Positions 1 through 10,815 of a stretch of DNA of 64,000 nucleotides are shown here, one piece after another; the stretch's first letter is position 1; each line of letters starts with the position of its first letter. The notes beneath the pieces were generated by a model. That model was given only the letters and a program-made list of their open reading frames with translations. It ran no database searches and had not been told where the DNA came from. The position numbers and the translations under genes are program-made. The DNA is from Streptomyces deccanensis (GTDB taxonomy: Bacteria; Actinomycetota; Actinomycetes; Streptomycetales; Streptomycetaceae): assembly GCF_022385335.1 (NCBI RefSeq), contig NZ_CP092431.1:434001-498000 (forward strand), in the 5' to 3' direction.

Positions 1-1210
1 CGTCGAAGGCGGCGCGGGTGGCCCCGGGATCGTTCCAGTAGCCGGCGGTGACATTGGGGCCGCGTACGACGATCTCCCCCGGTTCTCCCGGTCCCAGGGG
101 GGCGTGGGTGACCACGTCGACGACCCGGACCTCGGTGAACGGCATGGGGAGGCCCGCGGAGCCGATCTTCTCCAGGGTGCGCTCCACCGGCAGATGCGTG
201 GCGAACGGCGCGGTCTCGGTCAGGCCCCACGCCTGCTGGAGCAGGATGCCGTGCCGGGCGTAGAGCTCGATGAGCGAGGGCGGTACCGGCGCACCCGCGA
301 CCACGATCGACCGCAGACGGCTCAGGTCCCGGTCGAACACACCGGGTTGTCTCGCCATGGCGGCGAACATGTGGGGGACCCCGAACATGGAGTTGACCCC
401 GTGGGTGACCAGGTCGTCGAGGCACCGCCCCGGGTCGAACCCCCGGCTGACGACCACCGTGCCGCCGCGCACCAGGGTCCGGATCACGAAGCTGTTCAGG
501 GTGCCGATGTGGAACAGCGGGGCGACGGCACAGGTGACGTCGCCGCGGCGGGTGTCGAGCTGGAGGTCGACGTTCACCCCGTTCCACCAGACGTTCCCGT
601 GGGTGAGGAGGACACCCTTGGGCGTGCCGGTGGTGCCGGAGGTGAACATCAGGATCGCCGGGTCGTCGGCGGTCTTGACGGCCACGGAGGTCGTGGGCGG
701 GGCGTCGGCGAGGAGGGACGCCCAGGGTTCCCAGCCGGGCGCGCCCTCGGTCGGCACCTCGGGGTCGTCGTCCACCAGGAGGAACCGGGTGAGGGCGGTC
801 CGGTCGCGGATCCCGTCGACGCTCGCCCGGTGCCCCTCCTCGCAGACGAGCGCGGTGGAGCCGCTGCGGACGAGGACGGCCTCCAACTCGGCTGCCGCCA
901 GACGGAAGTTGACCGGGACGAAGACGGCCCCCAGCCGGTGGGCGGCCAGCAGGGTGACGAGGAAGGAACTGCTGTTCAGTCCGAGGTGGGCGACCCGGTC
1001 CCCGTCGCCGACGCCGCCCTGCGCCAGCACGGTGGCCAGGCGGGCGGCCCGGTCGTCGAGTTCGGCGTAGGTGAGGTCACCGCCCGGGTAGCGGACGACG
1101 ACGGAGGCGCCCTGGTAGCGGGCGTTGCGTGCGACGGCGGCGGCCGGGTTGAGATCGACCCGCAGGCCCGAGTTGCGCGGGTGGGGTGTCGTCGCTTCAG
1201 GGGTGGTCAC
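1..1210 (-). CDS. Fatty-acyl-CoA synthetase (AMP-forming ligase), C-terminus cut by window edge
   Basis: ANL-superfamily adenylating enzyme that activates a carboxylic acid with ATP to an acyl-AMP and then an acyl-CoA. Reading from a GTG at 1210 gives about 403 residues without a stop. The phosphate-binding loop MFTSGTTGTPKG lies near residue 190 and the adenine motif GLTETAPF near residue 330, followed by a GEIVVRGPNV block near the window edge. The hinge and the lysine-bearing C-terminal lid lie outside the window, about 110 residues short of the usual 510. The sequence resembles long/medium-chain fatty-acid CoA ligases (FadD type); the substrate cannot be read. It is transcribed away from the pseudogene to its right. 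Confidence 0.9.
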   Translation of the reverse strand, partial: MTTPEATTPHPRNSGLRVDLNPAAAVARNARYQGASVVVRYPGGDLTYAELDDRAARLATVLAQGGVGDGDRVAHLGLNSSSFLVTLLAAHRLGAVFVPVNFRLAAAELEAVLVRSGSTALVCEEGHRASVDGIRDRTALTRFLLVDDDPEVPTEGAPGWEPWASLLADAPPTTSVAVKTADDPAILMFTSGTTGTPKGVLLTHGNVWWNGVNVDLQLDTRRGDVTCAVAPLFHIGTLNSFVIRTLVRGGTVVVSRGFDPGRCLDDLVTHGVNSMFGVPHMFAAMARQPGVFDRDLSRLRSIVVAGAPVPPSLIELYARHGILLQQAWGLTETAPFATHLPVERTLEKIGSAGLPMPFTEVRVVDVVTHAPLGPGEPGEIVVRGPNVTAGYWNDPGATRAAFD

Positions 1211-1433
1211 GAGCGGCTCCTCGTCAGGCGTCGGCCCGCCGCAGGCTACGCCGTCGACGCGGGCCACGCGCCGAGGCCGCAGGCGAGTCCGTGCCGAATT
1301 CGCGCATCAGGGCCCTTGCCGAGGTCACGGGAGGGGTCCGCGGGATGCGATGGAATGGCAACAGGTCTGGAAGAGACTCGCATGTCGTCGGTGACCCCCC
1401 ATATCGGTCGAGGTCTGGTCCGGCGGCCGCCGA

Positions 1434-2627
1434 CTTCCGCTCGGCGGACCCAAGCCCCGCGCGCTGCCGGCCGCGTTGCTGCTGCGGCCGGGCCGGGTGG
1501 TCTCCGCCGGGACGCTGATCGACACGGTGTGGGGCGACGAGCCGCCGGACTCCGCACGCGCGCTCGTGCAGACGTACGTCTCCGAACTGCGGCGCGTGCT
1601 GCCGGCCGGAGCCGAGGGCATCGAGACACGCCCGCCCGGCTATCTGCTGCGGGTGGACGGCGACCGCGACCGGCTCGACCTGCGGGACTTCGAGCGGCTC
1701 ACGGCTGCGGGGCGTGACCGGGCGGCCACCGCTGATCATCGAGGCGCCTCCGAACTTCTGGGGCAGGCACTGGAGTTGTGGCGTGGATCGGCTCTCGGTG
1801 GGGTGGGGCGAGCGTTGCGGGTCGAGGCCGAACGGCTGGAGGAGGCGCGGCAGGTTGGGCCGAAAGGCCGACGCGCTCGCGGCTACGCGGAGGGGCGCGC
1901 CGTACTCGCCGACGCGCTGGGCATCGACCCGTTCCCGGCAGCGTCGGGAAGTCCCCGTTCGCCGTGCAGGTCGCGCACCGGGTCGCCGCCGACTATCCCG
2001 ACGGCCAGCTCTACGCCGAACTGCACGGCTTCAGTGATCCGGTGCCGCCCGTCGAGGTGCTGGCACGGCTGCTGCGCGCGCTCGGCACCGAGCCGCCCGA
2101 GGATCCCGCCGAACGCTGCGACCTGTTCCGCGGTCTGCTCGCCCGCCGCCGGGTGCTGCTGGTCCTCGACGACGCGGGCTGCGAGGCGCAGGTGCGGCCG
2201 CTGCTGCCCGGCAGCGCGCTGCGGCGTGCTGATCACCTCCCGGGCCCGGCTGGCGGGCCTCGACGGCGCGGCCCGCACCGAGCTCGACGTGTGGGCCTAC
2301 GCCCTGCTGCGCGAGGGGTCGTATGGCGGCTGGCCCGTGCCGCCCGGCTGCTGCCCGAGGGACTGTGCCTGCTGGTCACGGAGGGCTACCGCCCCTTCGT
2401 CCCGCACCAGCCGTCGCCGCCGGAGCCCGGCCCGCACGTCGCGGGCGCCGCCGTCGATCTGACTCACCGCCGCAGCCCGCCGCAACCGCCGTACCCTGTC
2501 CGCCGCGCTCACCACGGCCGGTCTCACCAACTACCCGCCGGAGTGGTGGCACTGGTCCTACGGTGACCGGTACTGGGCCCTGCGCACCGGCGCGGCGGCG
2601 GCCCTCTACGGCCCGGCCGACGCCTGA
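1434..2627 (+). pseudogene. Decayed SARP-family regulator joined to a VanX-like D-Ala-D-Ala dipeptidase remnant
   Basis: Several reading frames must be stitched together. From 1434 one frame reads the end of a SARP winged-helix domain (PGRVVSAGTLIDTVWGDEPP) and the start of a BTAD domain (LLGQALELWRGSAL), then jumps by internal deletion to YAEGRAVLADALGIDP. Another frame (about 1945-2230) carries the AfsR-type NB-ARC start (GKSPFAVQVAHRVAADYPDG, VLLVLDDAG), and the first frame returns with VLITSRARLAGLDGAA to about 2285. The remaining 340 bases are M15D/VanX peptidase in two frames: LPEGLCLLVTEGYRPF, PHVAGAAVDLT, then NYPPEWWHWSYGDRYW and a stop at 2627. The zinc ligand and catalytic positions of VanX (H...D, E..H) survive, but the peptide is roughly half length. 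No single frame covers either gene, so neither product should be functional. Confidence 0.8.
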
Positions 2628-2649
2628 GCCCGGCCGAGGGGCGCCTTCC

Positions 2650-3984
2650 TCAGTGGTCCCGTGGCGGTTTCAGGCTCACGGGCGTGGGGCCGTCGGGGCG
2701 GACCGTGATGCCGTGGACGGCCTTCGGCGCGGCGGAGTGGAAGACCGGCGTGTGGACGGGCAGCAGGTGTTCGAGGAGGACGGTCGACTCGCGCAGGGCG
2801 AACTGGAGGCCGAGGCACGCGCGGGGCCCGATGCCGAAGGGGTAGTACGCGCCCGGCTGGGCGGGGCGGCCGCCCGGGGAGGTGAAGCGCCGAGGGTCGA
2901 AGCGCTCGGGGTCCGGCCACAGGGCGGGATCGCGATGGGTGAGGTACGGGCAGACCAGGAGGTCGGAGCCCGCCTCGACGGTGTGACCGGCGAGGACGTC
3001 GTCCTCGGCGGCGTGGCGCGCCAGGATCCAGGCGGACGGGTAGAAGCGGAGCGTCTCGTGAATCAGCGCCTGGACGGCCTGTCGGCGCTCCGCTGAGCCC
3101 TCGTCACCGGCGGACAGGGCCTGTGCGCGGGCTTCCGGGTGCCGGTCGAGGAGCAGGTGGAGCCAGGTGAGGGTGGTGGCGGTGGTCTCGTGTCCGGCCG
3201 CCAGCAGGGTGACGAACTCGTCGCGGATCAACCGGTCGGTGTACTCGGGGTGTTCGGCGGAGGCGTCCGTCAGCACGTGCAGCAGTCCCGGACCATGAGG
3301 GCCCGCCGCACCGCCGCGGGCGGCGTCGATGGCGTGCCGGGCGATCGCGTCGATCCGTGCGAGGTCGGCGGCGACGGCGTCCCGGGCCGCGTCCGCGTCG
3401 GCGGGCAGGGCCGGCAGGGCGGCCCCCACGGCTTCCACGGCCGCCAGTTCGCGCTGGGTCTCGTCGTCGAGGGGGTGGCCGGTGAGGGAGCGCCAGATGG
3501 TGTCCAGGGCGAAGCGGCGCATCTCCTGGCCGAGGTCGAAGGTCTGCCCGGTGCGGGCGTAGGCGTCCCAGCGTCGCGCGGTGGTGCGGGCTGCGGCGGT
3601 GATCCGCTCCTCGTAGCGGCGCATCCCCGTGCCGGTGAACTGGGACTGCAGCAGACGGCGTTGCCGCTTCCACGCCGTACCGTCGGCGGCGAGGAGGCCG
3701 TCGCCGATCAGCACACGGGCGCGGTGCGAGCGTTTGACGTAGCGCTCCGGCCGCGTGACGAGGACGTGTCGGACGGCCTGCGGGTCGGTCACGAGGACGG
3801 TGGGCCTCGGGCCGAGGCGGAACGCCGCGACCCCGCCGAGCCGTTCGCGCACCAGCGTCAGCAGATCGAGCAGCTCGCCGCCGTCCGACCGCCACCGCGC
3901 CACCAGCTCCGGTTCGGCCTCGGGGACGGGCCGTTCCGTCCCGGGAGCGTGCGGATGAGTGCCGGGGCCGGCCTCGGTGTCCAT
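2650..3984 (-). CDS. Cytochrome P450 monooxygenase
   Basis: Haem-thiolate oxygenase of 444 residues. The ATG at 3984 is preferred because AGGGGGAGGACAC precedes it; an upstream in-frame start would add nine residues without a better ribosome site. The I-helix oxygen-activation motif AGHETT, the K-helix ETLR and the haem loop FGIGPRACLG (Cys near residue 390) are all present, so the enzyme looks intact. The haem-loop form and the ETLRFYPSAW stretch resemble the CYP102/CYP4-like group more than CYP105. No ferredoxin or reductase gene is adjacent, so electrons must come from elsewhere. Its 3' end faces the SARP/VanX pseudogene, only 22 bases away. Substrate unknown. Confidence 0.93.
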   Translation of the reverse strand: MDTEAGPGTHPHAPGTERPVPEAEPELVARWRSDGGELLDLLTLVRERLGGVAAFRLGPRPTVLVTDPQAVRHVLVTRPERYVKRSHRARVLIGDGLLAADGTAWKRQRRLLQSQFTGTGMRRYEERITAAARTTARRWDAYARTGQTFDLGQEMRRFALDTIWRSLTGHPLDDETQRELAAVEAVGAALPALPADADAARDAVAADLARIDAIARHAIDAARGGAAGPHGPGLLHVLTDASAEHPEYTDRLIRDEFVTLLAAGHETTATTLTWLHLLLDRHPEARAQALSAGDEGSAERRQAVQALIHETLRFYPSAWILARHAAEDDVLAGHTVEAGSDLLVCPYLTHRDPALWPDPERFDPRRFTSPGGRPAQPGAYYPFGIGPRACLGLQFALRESTVLLEHLLPVHTPVFHSAAPKAVHGITVRPDGPTPVSLKPPRDH

Positions 3985-4195
3985 GTGTCCTCCCCCTGAT
4001 CGACGGCTCACAGCACGGACTGTACGGGAGCGGGCACCATCGGTGACAGTCGGTCAGCGGTCGCGCCCGCTCATTCGCGTGCCTTCCGCGACGGCCCGCG
4101 ACGGCCCGCGTCGGTCGGCGTCGCGATCGTGAACTACATCGCATACCCGGGGTTCAGGTTGCGGGCGGGGGTGGTGGACATGTTCGGATGAGGCG

Positions 4196-5446
4196 ATGCG
4201 CTCCCCCCACCGCACAGATCCGCACCAGTTCTCCGACGATCGCTCCGAGGCGCCGCGCAACCCGTACGAGGAGCTCGGCGCCCTCGACGACGGCCCTCTG
4301 GAAGTGACCTCCCTGGAGGAGTTCTTCGACGAGGACACCGTCGGAGGCGGTGACGAGGAGGAGCGGGAGCCGGAGTGGTCTCCGCCCGTGCACCGGCGGG
4401 GCGGACGGCGGCGCCGGGGGCGGTTCGCGGGGCTGCCGCTCGCGGTGAAGGCGGTCGTGGGGCTGGTGGTCCTCGCCGCGTTCGCCGGTCTCGCGGACCG
4501 GTGGGCGGTGCTGTACGCGGAGCACCGGGCGGCGGACGCCCTGGAGGACCGGCTGGACCTGGCGGCGGCGCCCGAGGTGGAGATCGGCGGCTTCCCCTTC
4601 CTCACCCAACTCGCCGACAAGCGGCTGGACTCGGTGCGGCTGACCGTGCCGGACGTCGCGGCCGACCGGGTGTCGCTGGCGAAGGTGTCGGCGACGGCCC
4701 ATGACGTGCGGCTGGACGCCGAGGGCCTCACCTCCGTGCGGGGCGCCCGCATCCCGCGGCTCGACGGCGACGTGTTGCTGTCCTTCGCCGATCTCAACCG
4801 CGAACTCGGCGCGTCCCAGGTGACGTTCACCGGCGAGGGCCGTGACCGGGTCCGGGCGCGTGGCACGCTGCCGGTCGCCGGGCGTGATCTGCGGCTGCGC
4901 GCCGAGGCCACGATCCAGCGGCAGGGCGAGCGGGGCATCGCCACGGAGATCGGCGGCATGCGCCTGGACATCGGGGACCTGGCCACGTACCGCCCCGGCA
5001 CGCGCGCCTCGGACGGTCTGCATCTGACTCCGAAGGCCGCCGCCGACCTCGCCCGGGAGACGCGCAGGGCGAAGGCCCTGTTGTCGGTGCCGGCGATCGT
5101 ACGGCGGCTGGGGATGTCGGACGCCACCGCCCGCGAGGCACTCTCCGACGAGGGCGCACTCACCGAACTGACGGGATCGCCGCGCTTCGCCCGCCAGGCC
5201 CAGAGCCTCAACCTCGTCGATCTGGCCCTGGACAACCCCGCCGTCCTGCGGAGTCTGGGCCTCGATCCCGACCTCCTCGACGCCCTGTCCCGGCTCACCC
5301 GGCCCGCGCTCGCCGACCGGTTGGCCCTCTCCTTCGAACTGCCGGAACCGGAGCGCGGGAACGTGCGACTGCGTGACGTACGCGTGGAGGAGGACGGCAT
5401 CCGGGTCCGGCTCACGGGCTCCCAACTGGCCTTCGGCAGCCAGTGA
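4196..5446 (+). CDS. DUF2993 (LmeA-like) membrane-anchored protein
   Basis: A 416-residue protein with an acidic N-terminal region (LEEFFDEDTVGGGDEEE), a basic stretch, one transmembrane helix near residues 80-100 (AVKAVVGLVVLAAFAGLA) and an extracytoplasmic DUF2993 domain starting AADALEDRLDLAAAPEVEIG and GGFPFLTQLADKRLDSV. Family members bind phospholipid or lipoglycan at the outer face of the membrane; LmeA of mycobacteria affects lipomannan maturation. The C-terminal 100 residues repeat the same beta-rich pattern. It stands alone: the P450 is divergent on the left and the GH5 gene has its own promoter on the right. Exact role in this organism unknown. Confidence 0.85.
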   Translation: MRSPHRTDPHQFSDDRSEAPRNPYEELGALDDGPLEVTSLEEFFDEDTVGGGDEEEREPEWSPPVHRRGGRRRRGRFAGLPLAVKAVVGLVVLAAFAGLADRWAVLYAEHRAADALEDRLDLAAAPEVEIGGFPFLTQLADKRLDSVRLTVPDVAADRVSLAKVSATAHDVRLDAEGLTSVRGARIPRLDGDVLLSFADLNRELGASQVTFTGEGRDRVRARGTLPVAGRDLRLRAEATIQRQGERGIATEIGGMRLDIGDLATYRPGTRASDGLHLTPKAAADLARETRRAKALLSVPAIVRRLGMSDATAREALSDEGALTELTGSPRFARQAQSLNLVDLALDNPAVLRSLGLDPDLLDALSRLTRPALADRLALSFELPEPERGNVRLRDVRVEEDGIRVRLTGSQLAFGSQ

Positions 5447-5482
5447 TTCTGTGTTCTTGATGAAATTTGGTGTGCAGATGTG

Positions 5483-5512
5483 TTGACCTCTGTTCGAGAT
5501 CTCTTCTACGTT
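5483..5512 (+). promoter_or_regulatory. Candidate housekeeping promoter of the GH5 gene
   Basis: TTGACC at 5483-5488 and TACGTT at 5507-5512 are separated by 18 bases, close to the HrdB-type -35/-10 pattern. The stretch 5447-5520 is clearly less GC-rich than its surroundings. The site lies 70 bases before the GTG start of the secreted glycosidase. Assigned by eye only. Confidence 0.45.
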
Positions 5513-5581
5513 GCGGAAGCTACAGAGCCGCCGACCTGAGCAGCCGGGTTTCGCGGACGCAACTGCGCAGAAAGGGATCTG

Positions 5582-6619
5582 GTGCCACGAAAGAACCATC
5601 GCGGGACAGCCTGCCTCGCGGCAGCGCTGGCCGGTGTCACGGCCTTCGGCGGAGTCCTCGCCTCCCCCGCGTCCGCCGCTCCCGCCGCCCGCCACGCCTC
5701 ACCGCCGCCGGTCAGCGACTTCCGCGGCGTCAACTGGGCCGACCCGCGCGACAACTACGCCGACGACGCGGTCGTGCCCTCGGGCCTGTCCACGGCCGAC
5801 ACCTACGCCACGACGTACGCCAAGTCCCGGGCGATCGTCGGCGGGTTCGCCAAGCTGGGCGCGAACACGGTCCGGCTGCCGGTGAACCCGACCTCGGTGA
5901 ACGGCCCGTTCTGGAAGTCGTACCGGGCCGCGATCGACGCCGCCACCGACAAGGGCTTCAAGGTCATCCTGGGCTACTGGGAGGCCGACAACGCCAAGGA
6001 CGGCAAGATCGACGACCAGGCCTCCTGGGACCGTATGTGGGCACGGATCACCTCCGCGTACGGTCGCGACGGCAAGGTGTACTTCGAGCCGATGAACGAG
6101 CCGTTCGGCTACACCTCCGAGGAGTGGCGCGACGTGGCCGCCCGTTGGCTGGCCACCCACCGCTCGATCCCCCGCGACCGGGTCCTCATCGGCGGTTACA
6201 AGTACAGCGAGGACGTCAAGCCGATCTGCGCCGACAGCCGGCTGGACGGCACCCGGATCGCCCTGCACAACTACGGCTTCTGGCACACCGACTGGACCAG
6301 CGTCGACCAGTGGAAGGCGGACTTCAAGGAGCGCATCGGCACCTGTGCCTCGCGCACGATCCTGGACGAGTTCGGCGCCTCCATGACGACCGGTCTGGAC
6401 TACAACGGCCCGGTCAACGGCTCCAACGAGGTCGCCTACATCCAGGCCGCGACCGACATCATCCGGGAGCTGCGCCTCGGCTCGGTCTACTGGCCGGGTC
6501 TGCGCAACGGTGACACGTACTCCCTCACCACCCTCCAGGGCACCGGCACCCGCCTCAGCCTGAAGGTCAACAACCAGAGCGGCCTGGACCGGCTGCACTG
6601 GGCGTGGAAGCAGAAGTAA
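5582..6619 (+). CDS. Secreted glycoside hydrolase family 5-like (cellulase superfamily)
   Basis: A 345-residue exported glycosidase. The N-terminus MPRKNHRGTACLAAALAG with a hydrophobic run and an ASPASA-A cleavage site is a clear signal peptide. The catalytic domain fills the rest: GVNWADPRDNY, NTVRLPVNP, then the acid/base in MNEPFG (Glu near residue 173) and the nucleophile in LDEFGA (Glu near residue 263). There is no carbohydrate-binding module, so it is a single-domain enzyme. The GTG at 5582 follows AAAGGGATCTG. Endo-beta-glucanase, mannanase or exo-type activity cannot be separated from sequence alone. Monocistronic, with a promoter in front and a strong terminator behind. Confidence 0.9.
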   Translation: MPRKNHRGTACLAAALAGVTAFGGVLASPASAAPAARHASPPPVSDFRGVNWADPRDNYADDAVVPSGLSTADTYATTYAKSRAIVGGFAKLGANTVRLPVNPTSVNGPFWKSYRAAIDAATDKGFKVILGYWEADNAKDGKIDDQASWDRMWARITSAYGRDGKVYFEPMNEPFGYTSEEWRDVAARWLATHRSIPRDRVLIGGYKYSEDVKPICADSRLDGTRIALHNYGFWHTDWTSVDQWKADFKERIGTCASRTILDEFGASMTTGLDYNGPVNGSNEVAYIQAATDIIRELRLGSVYWPGLRNGDTYSLTTLQGTGTRLSLKVNNQSGLDRLHWAWKQK

Positions 6620-6639
6620 CACCCTCCCTCCGAGAGACC

Positions 6640-6675
6640 GGGGAGCCGCCACGACCGAGGTCGGGGCGGCTCCCC
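6640..6675 (+). terminator. Rho-independent-type hairpin after the GH5 gene
   Basis: GGGGAGCCGCC at 6640-6650 pairs perfectly with GGCGGCTCCCC at 6665-6675. The 14-base loop itself contains a CGACC/GGTCG stem, and the hairpin is followed by CTTTG. It lies between convergent genes, so it may stop transcription from both sides. Confidence 0.8.
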
Positions 6676-6727
6676 CTTTGTCTTCTTCGGGCTGCACACC
6701 GGATCGTCGGCCCACCGACCGCCCGGT

Positions 6728-9081
<2,354 letters not shown>

Positions 9082-9315
9082 TCAGTCGCTCAGACGCCGG
9101 CGCAGGAGTTCCTTGCCGAGGTCGGCGCCCTTGCGGCTGTCGGCCTGCGCCTTGCGGAACAGCTCGACGACCTCGGTGTCCTTCTCCCGCTCCGCGTCCT
9201 CGATGTACGACTCGAGGCGCAGCGCGTTGTTCAGGCAGGCCTCGACGTACCAGATCAGGTTGTAGTCCTTGTCGGCGGTACCGGTGACGCGGCCCGTCTC
9301 GGTGGTGCTGGTCAC
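9082..9315 (-). CDS. Small conserved protein of unknown function
   Basis: A 77-residue soluble protein, start GTG at 9315 after GGAGGAGAAC. After a Thr-rich N-terminus it is almost entirely helical and charged: KDYNLIWYVEACLNNALRLE, then ESYIEDAEREKDTEVVELF and a basic tail KGADLGKELLRRRL. I know similar short proteins in Streptomyces but no function for them. The acidic and basic faces suggest a helical hairpin that dimerises or binds a partner. It is monocistronic, ended by the hairpin at 8917-8944, and divergent from the YbdK-type ligase gene. Confidence 0.75.
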   Translation of the reverse strand: MTSTTETGRVTGTADKDYNLIWYVEACLNNALRLESYIEDAEREKDTEVVELFRKAQADSRKGADLGKELLRRRLSD

Positions 9316-9494
9316 GTTCTCCTCCTCCGTGTCGCGGACTGGGGTTCCGCGCCCGGCGGGCGCGGCTCCCGAAGCGCGGCACGGGTACCCGGGCCGTCGC
9401 CGCGTACACGGCCACGGCCCGCACGCCGTCCGGTGAGGTGTCCCGGCGTCGTCCGAGGGCACACGGCTCTCACCACCTAGCGCAGAAGGGCCGG

Positions 9495-10589
9495 ATGACG
9501 TTGCGTACCGTCGGAGTGGAAGAGGAACTTCTCCTGGTCGACCCTGAGACCGGCGAGCCCCAGGCGAGGGCCGCGGCGGTGCTCGCGCGGGTCGCGTTGG
9601 AGGGCACGGACCAGGACGTGTTCGAGAAGGAGCTGCACGACGAGCAGGTGGAGTTCGCCACGCACCCGCAGTCCTCGATGACCGATCTGGGAGCGGAGAT
9701 CGTCCGCTGCCGCAAGGACGCGGCCCGCCATGCCGAGGGGATCGGCAGCGCGGTCGCGGCGCTGGCGACGTCGCCGCTGCCGGTGAGTCCGACGATCACC
9801 ATGAACAGCCGGTACCGGTGGATGGCGCGGGAGTTCGGCCTGCACACGCAGGTGCAGCTGGTCTGCGGCTGCCATGTTCATGTGTCCGTCGAGTCCGACG
9901 ACGAGGGCGTGGCCGTCCTGGACCGGATGCGGCCGTGGCTCTCCGTGCTGACGGCGCTGAGCGCGAACTCCCCCTTTTGGCAGGGTCACGACAGTCGGTA
10001 CGCCAGCTATCGCAGCCAGGTGTGGGACATGTGGCCGATGGCCGGGCCGACGGACGTGTTCGGCTCGGCGGAGCGGTACCACCAGTGCGTCACGGACCTG
10101 ATCGCCACGGGGGTCGTACGCGACGAGGGCATGATCTACTTCGACGCGCGGCTCTCCCAGCGGTATCCGACCGTCGAGATCCGCGTCGCGGACGTCTGTC
10201 TGCACCCCGACACCGCCGTCCTCATCGCGGCCCTCGCCCGGGGGCTCGTGGAGACCGCGGCCCGGGAGTGGCGGGCCGGTGTGGAGCCGCTCGGCCACAG
10301 TGCCGGGCTGCTGCGGCTGGCCACCTGGCGGGCCGCCCGCTCCGGGCTGTCGGAGAACCTCCTGGACCCCGTCACGATGCGGCCCAAGCCTGCCCTGGAC
10401 GTCGTCCGCTCACTGCTCCACCACGTCGAGGAGGCCCTCGCCGACCACGGGGACGCCGACCTGGCCCGCGACGCCGTCGCCGAGCTGACGGGGCGCGGCA
10501 ACGGAGCCCGGGTGCAGCGCGAGGTGATGGCCCGGACGGGAAGCCTGCGGGAGGTCGTCGCGGCCTGCGTACGGCACACCCAGGCCTGA
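9495..10589 (+). CDS. Carboxylate-amine ligase, YbdK/GCS2 family
   Basis: A 364-residue ATP-dependent ligase of the glutamate-cysteine ligase 2 family. The N-terminal signature GVEEELLLVDPETGEP carries the metal-binding glutamates, followed by NSRYRWMAREFG, CGCHVHVSVES (His-x-His near residue 130), NSPFWQGHDSRYASYRSQVW and the substrate-loop region SQRYPTVEIRVADVCL. Family members show weak gamma-glutamylcysteine synthetase activity in vitro, but actinomycete physiology uses mycothiol, so the natural substrates are uncertain. Start ATG at 9495 matches the family N-terminus. Single gene. Confidence 0.9.
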   Translation: MTLRTVGVEEELLLVDPETGEPQARAAAVLARVALEGTDQDVFEKELHDEQVEFATHPQSSMTDLGAEIVRCRKDAARHAEGIGSAVAALATSPLPVSPTITMNSRYRWMAREFGLHTQVQLVCGCHVHVSVESDDEGVAVLDRMRPWLSVLTALSANSPFWQGHDSRYASYRSQVWDMWPMAGPTDVFGSAERYHQCVTDLIATGVVRDEGMIYFDARLSQRYPTVEIRVADVCLHPDTAVLIAALARGLVETAAREWRAGVEPLGHSAGLLRLATWRAARSGLSENLLDPVTMRPKPALDVVRSLLHHVEEALADHGDADLARDAVAELTGRGNGARVQREVMARTGSLREVVAACVRHTQA

Positions 10590-10815
10590 CCCCTGCCTGG
10601 GCGCGGTGCGCGTACCGTGTCCGGCGGATCGCCGTCCGTGCACCGCGCGGGACGGCGCCCGAGGGCCCGGCAGCCGCTCCCACCTGCGGTCCGGGACCTC
10701 GTGCGCGTAGGTCGTCGGGGACGGGGTAATGCGTGCAACACATACGGCGGAACCGTCCGCCCACGTCTACGACGGTCCTGTCCTCGACCGGGACCGGAGT
10801 CGGAGGAGCCCCCAC

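Noticed and set aside
104..1717. A 537-codon plus-strand frame at the left end
   Set aside because: It is antisense to the acyl-CoA synthetase, whose adenylation motifs are clear; composition (Gly/Arg/Val/Asp) is that of a shadow frame.
4054..5695. Long minus-strand frames opposite the DUF2993 gene
   Set aside because: Ser/Arg-rich shadow composition and no domain; the plus strand shows the DUF2993 pattern.
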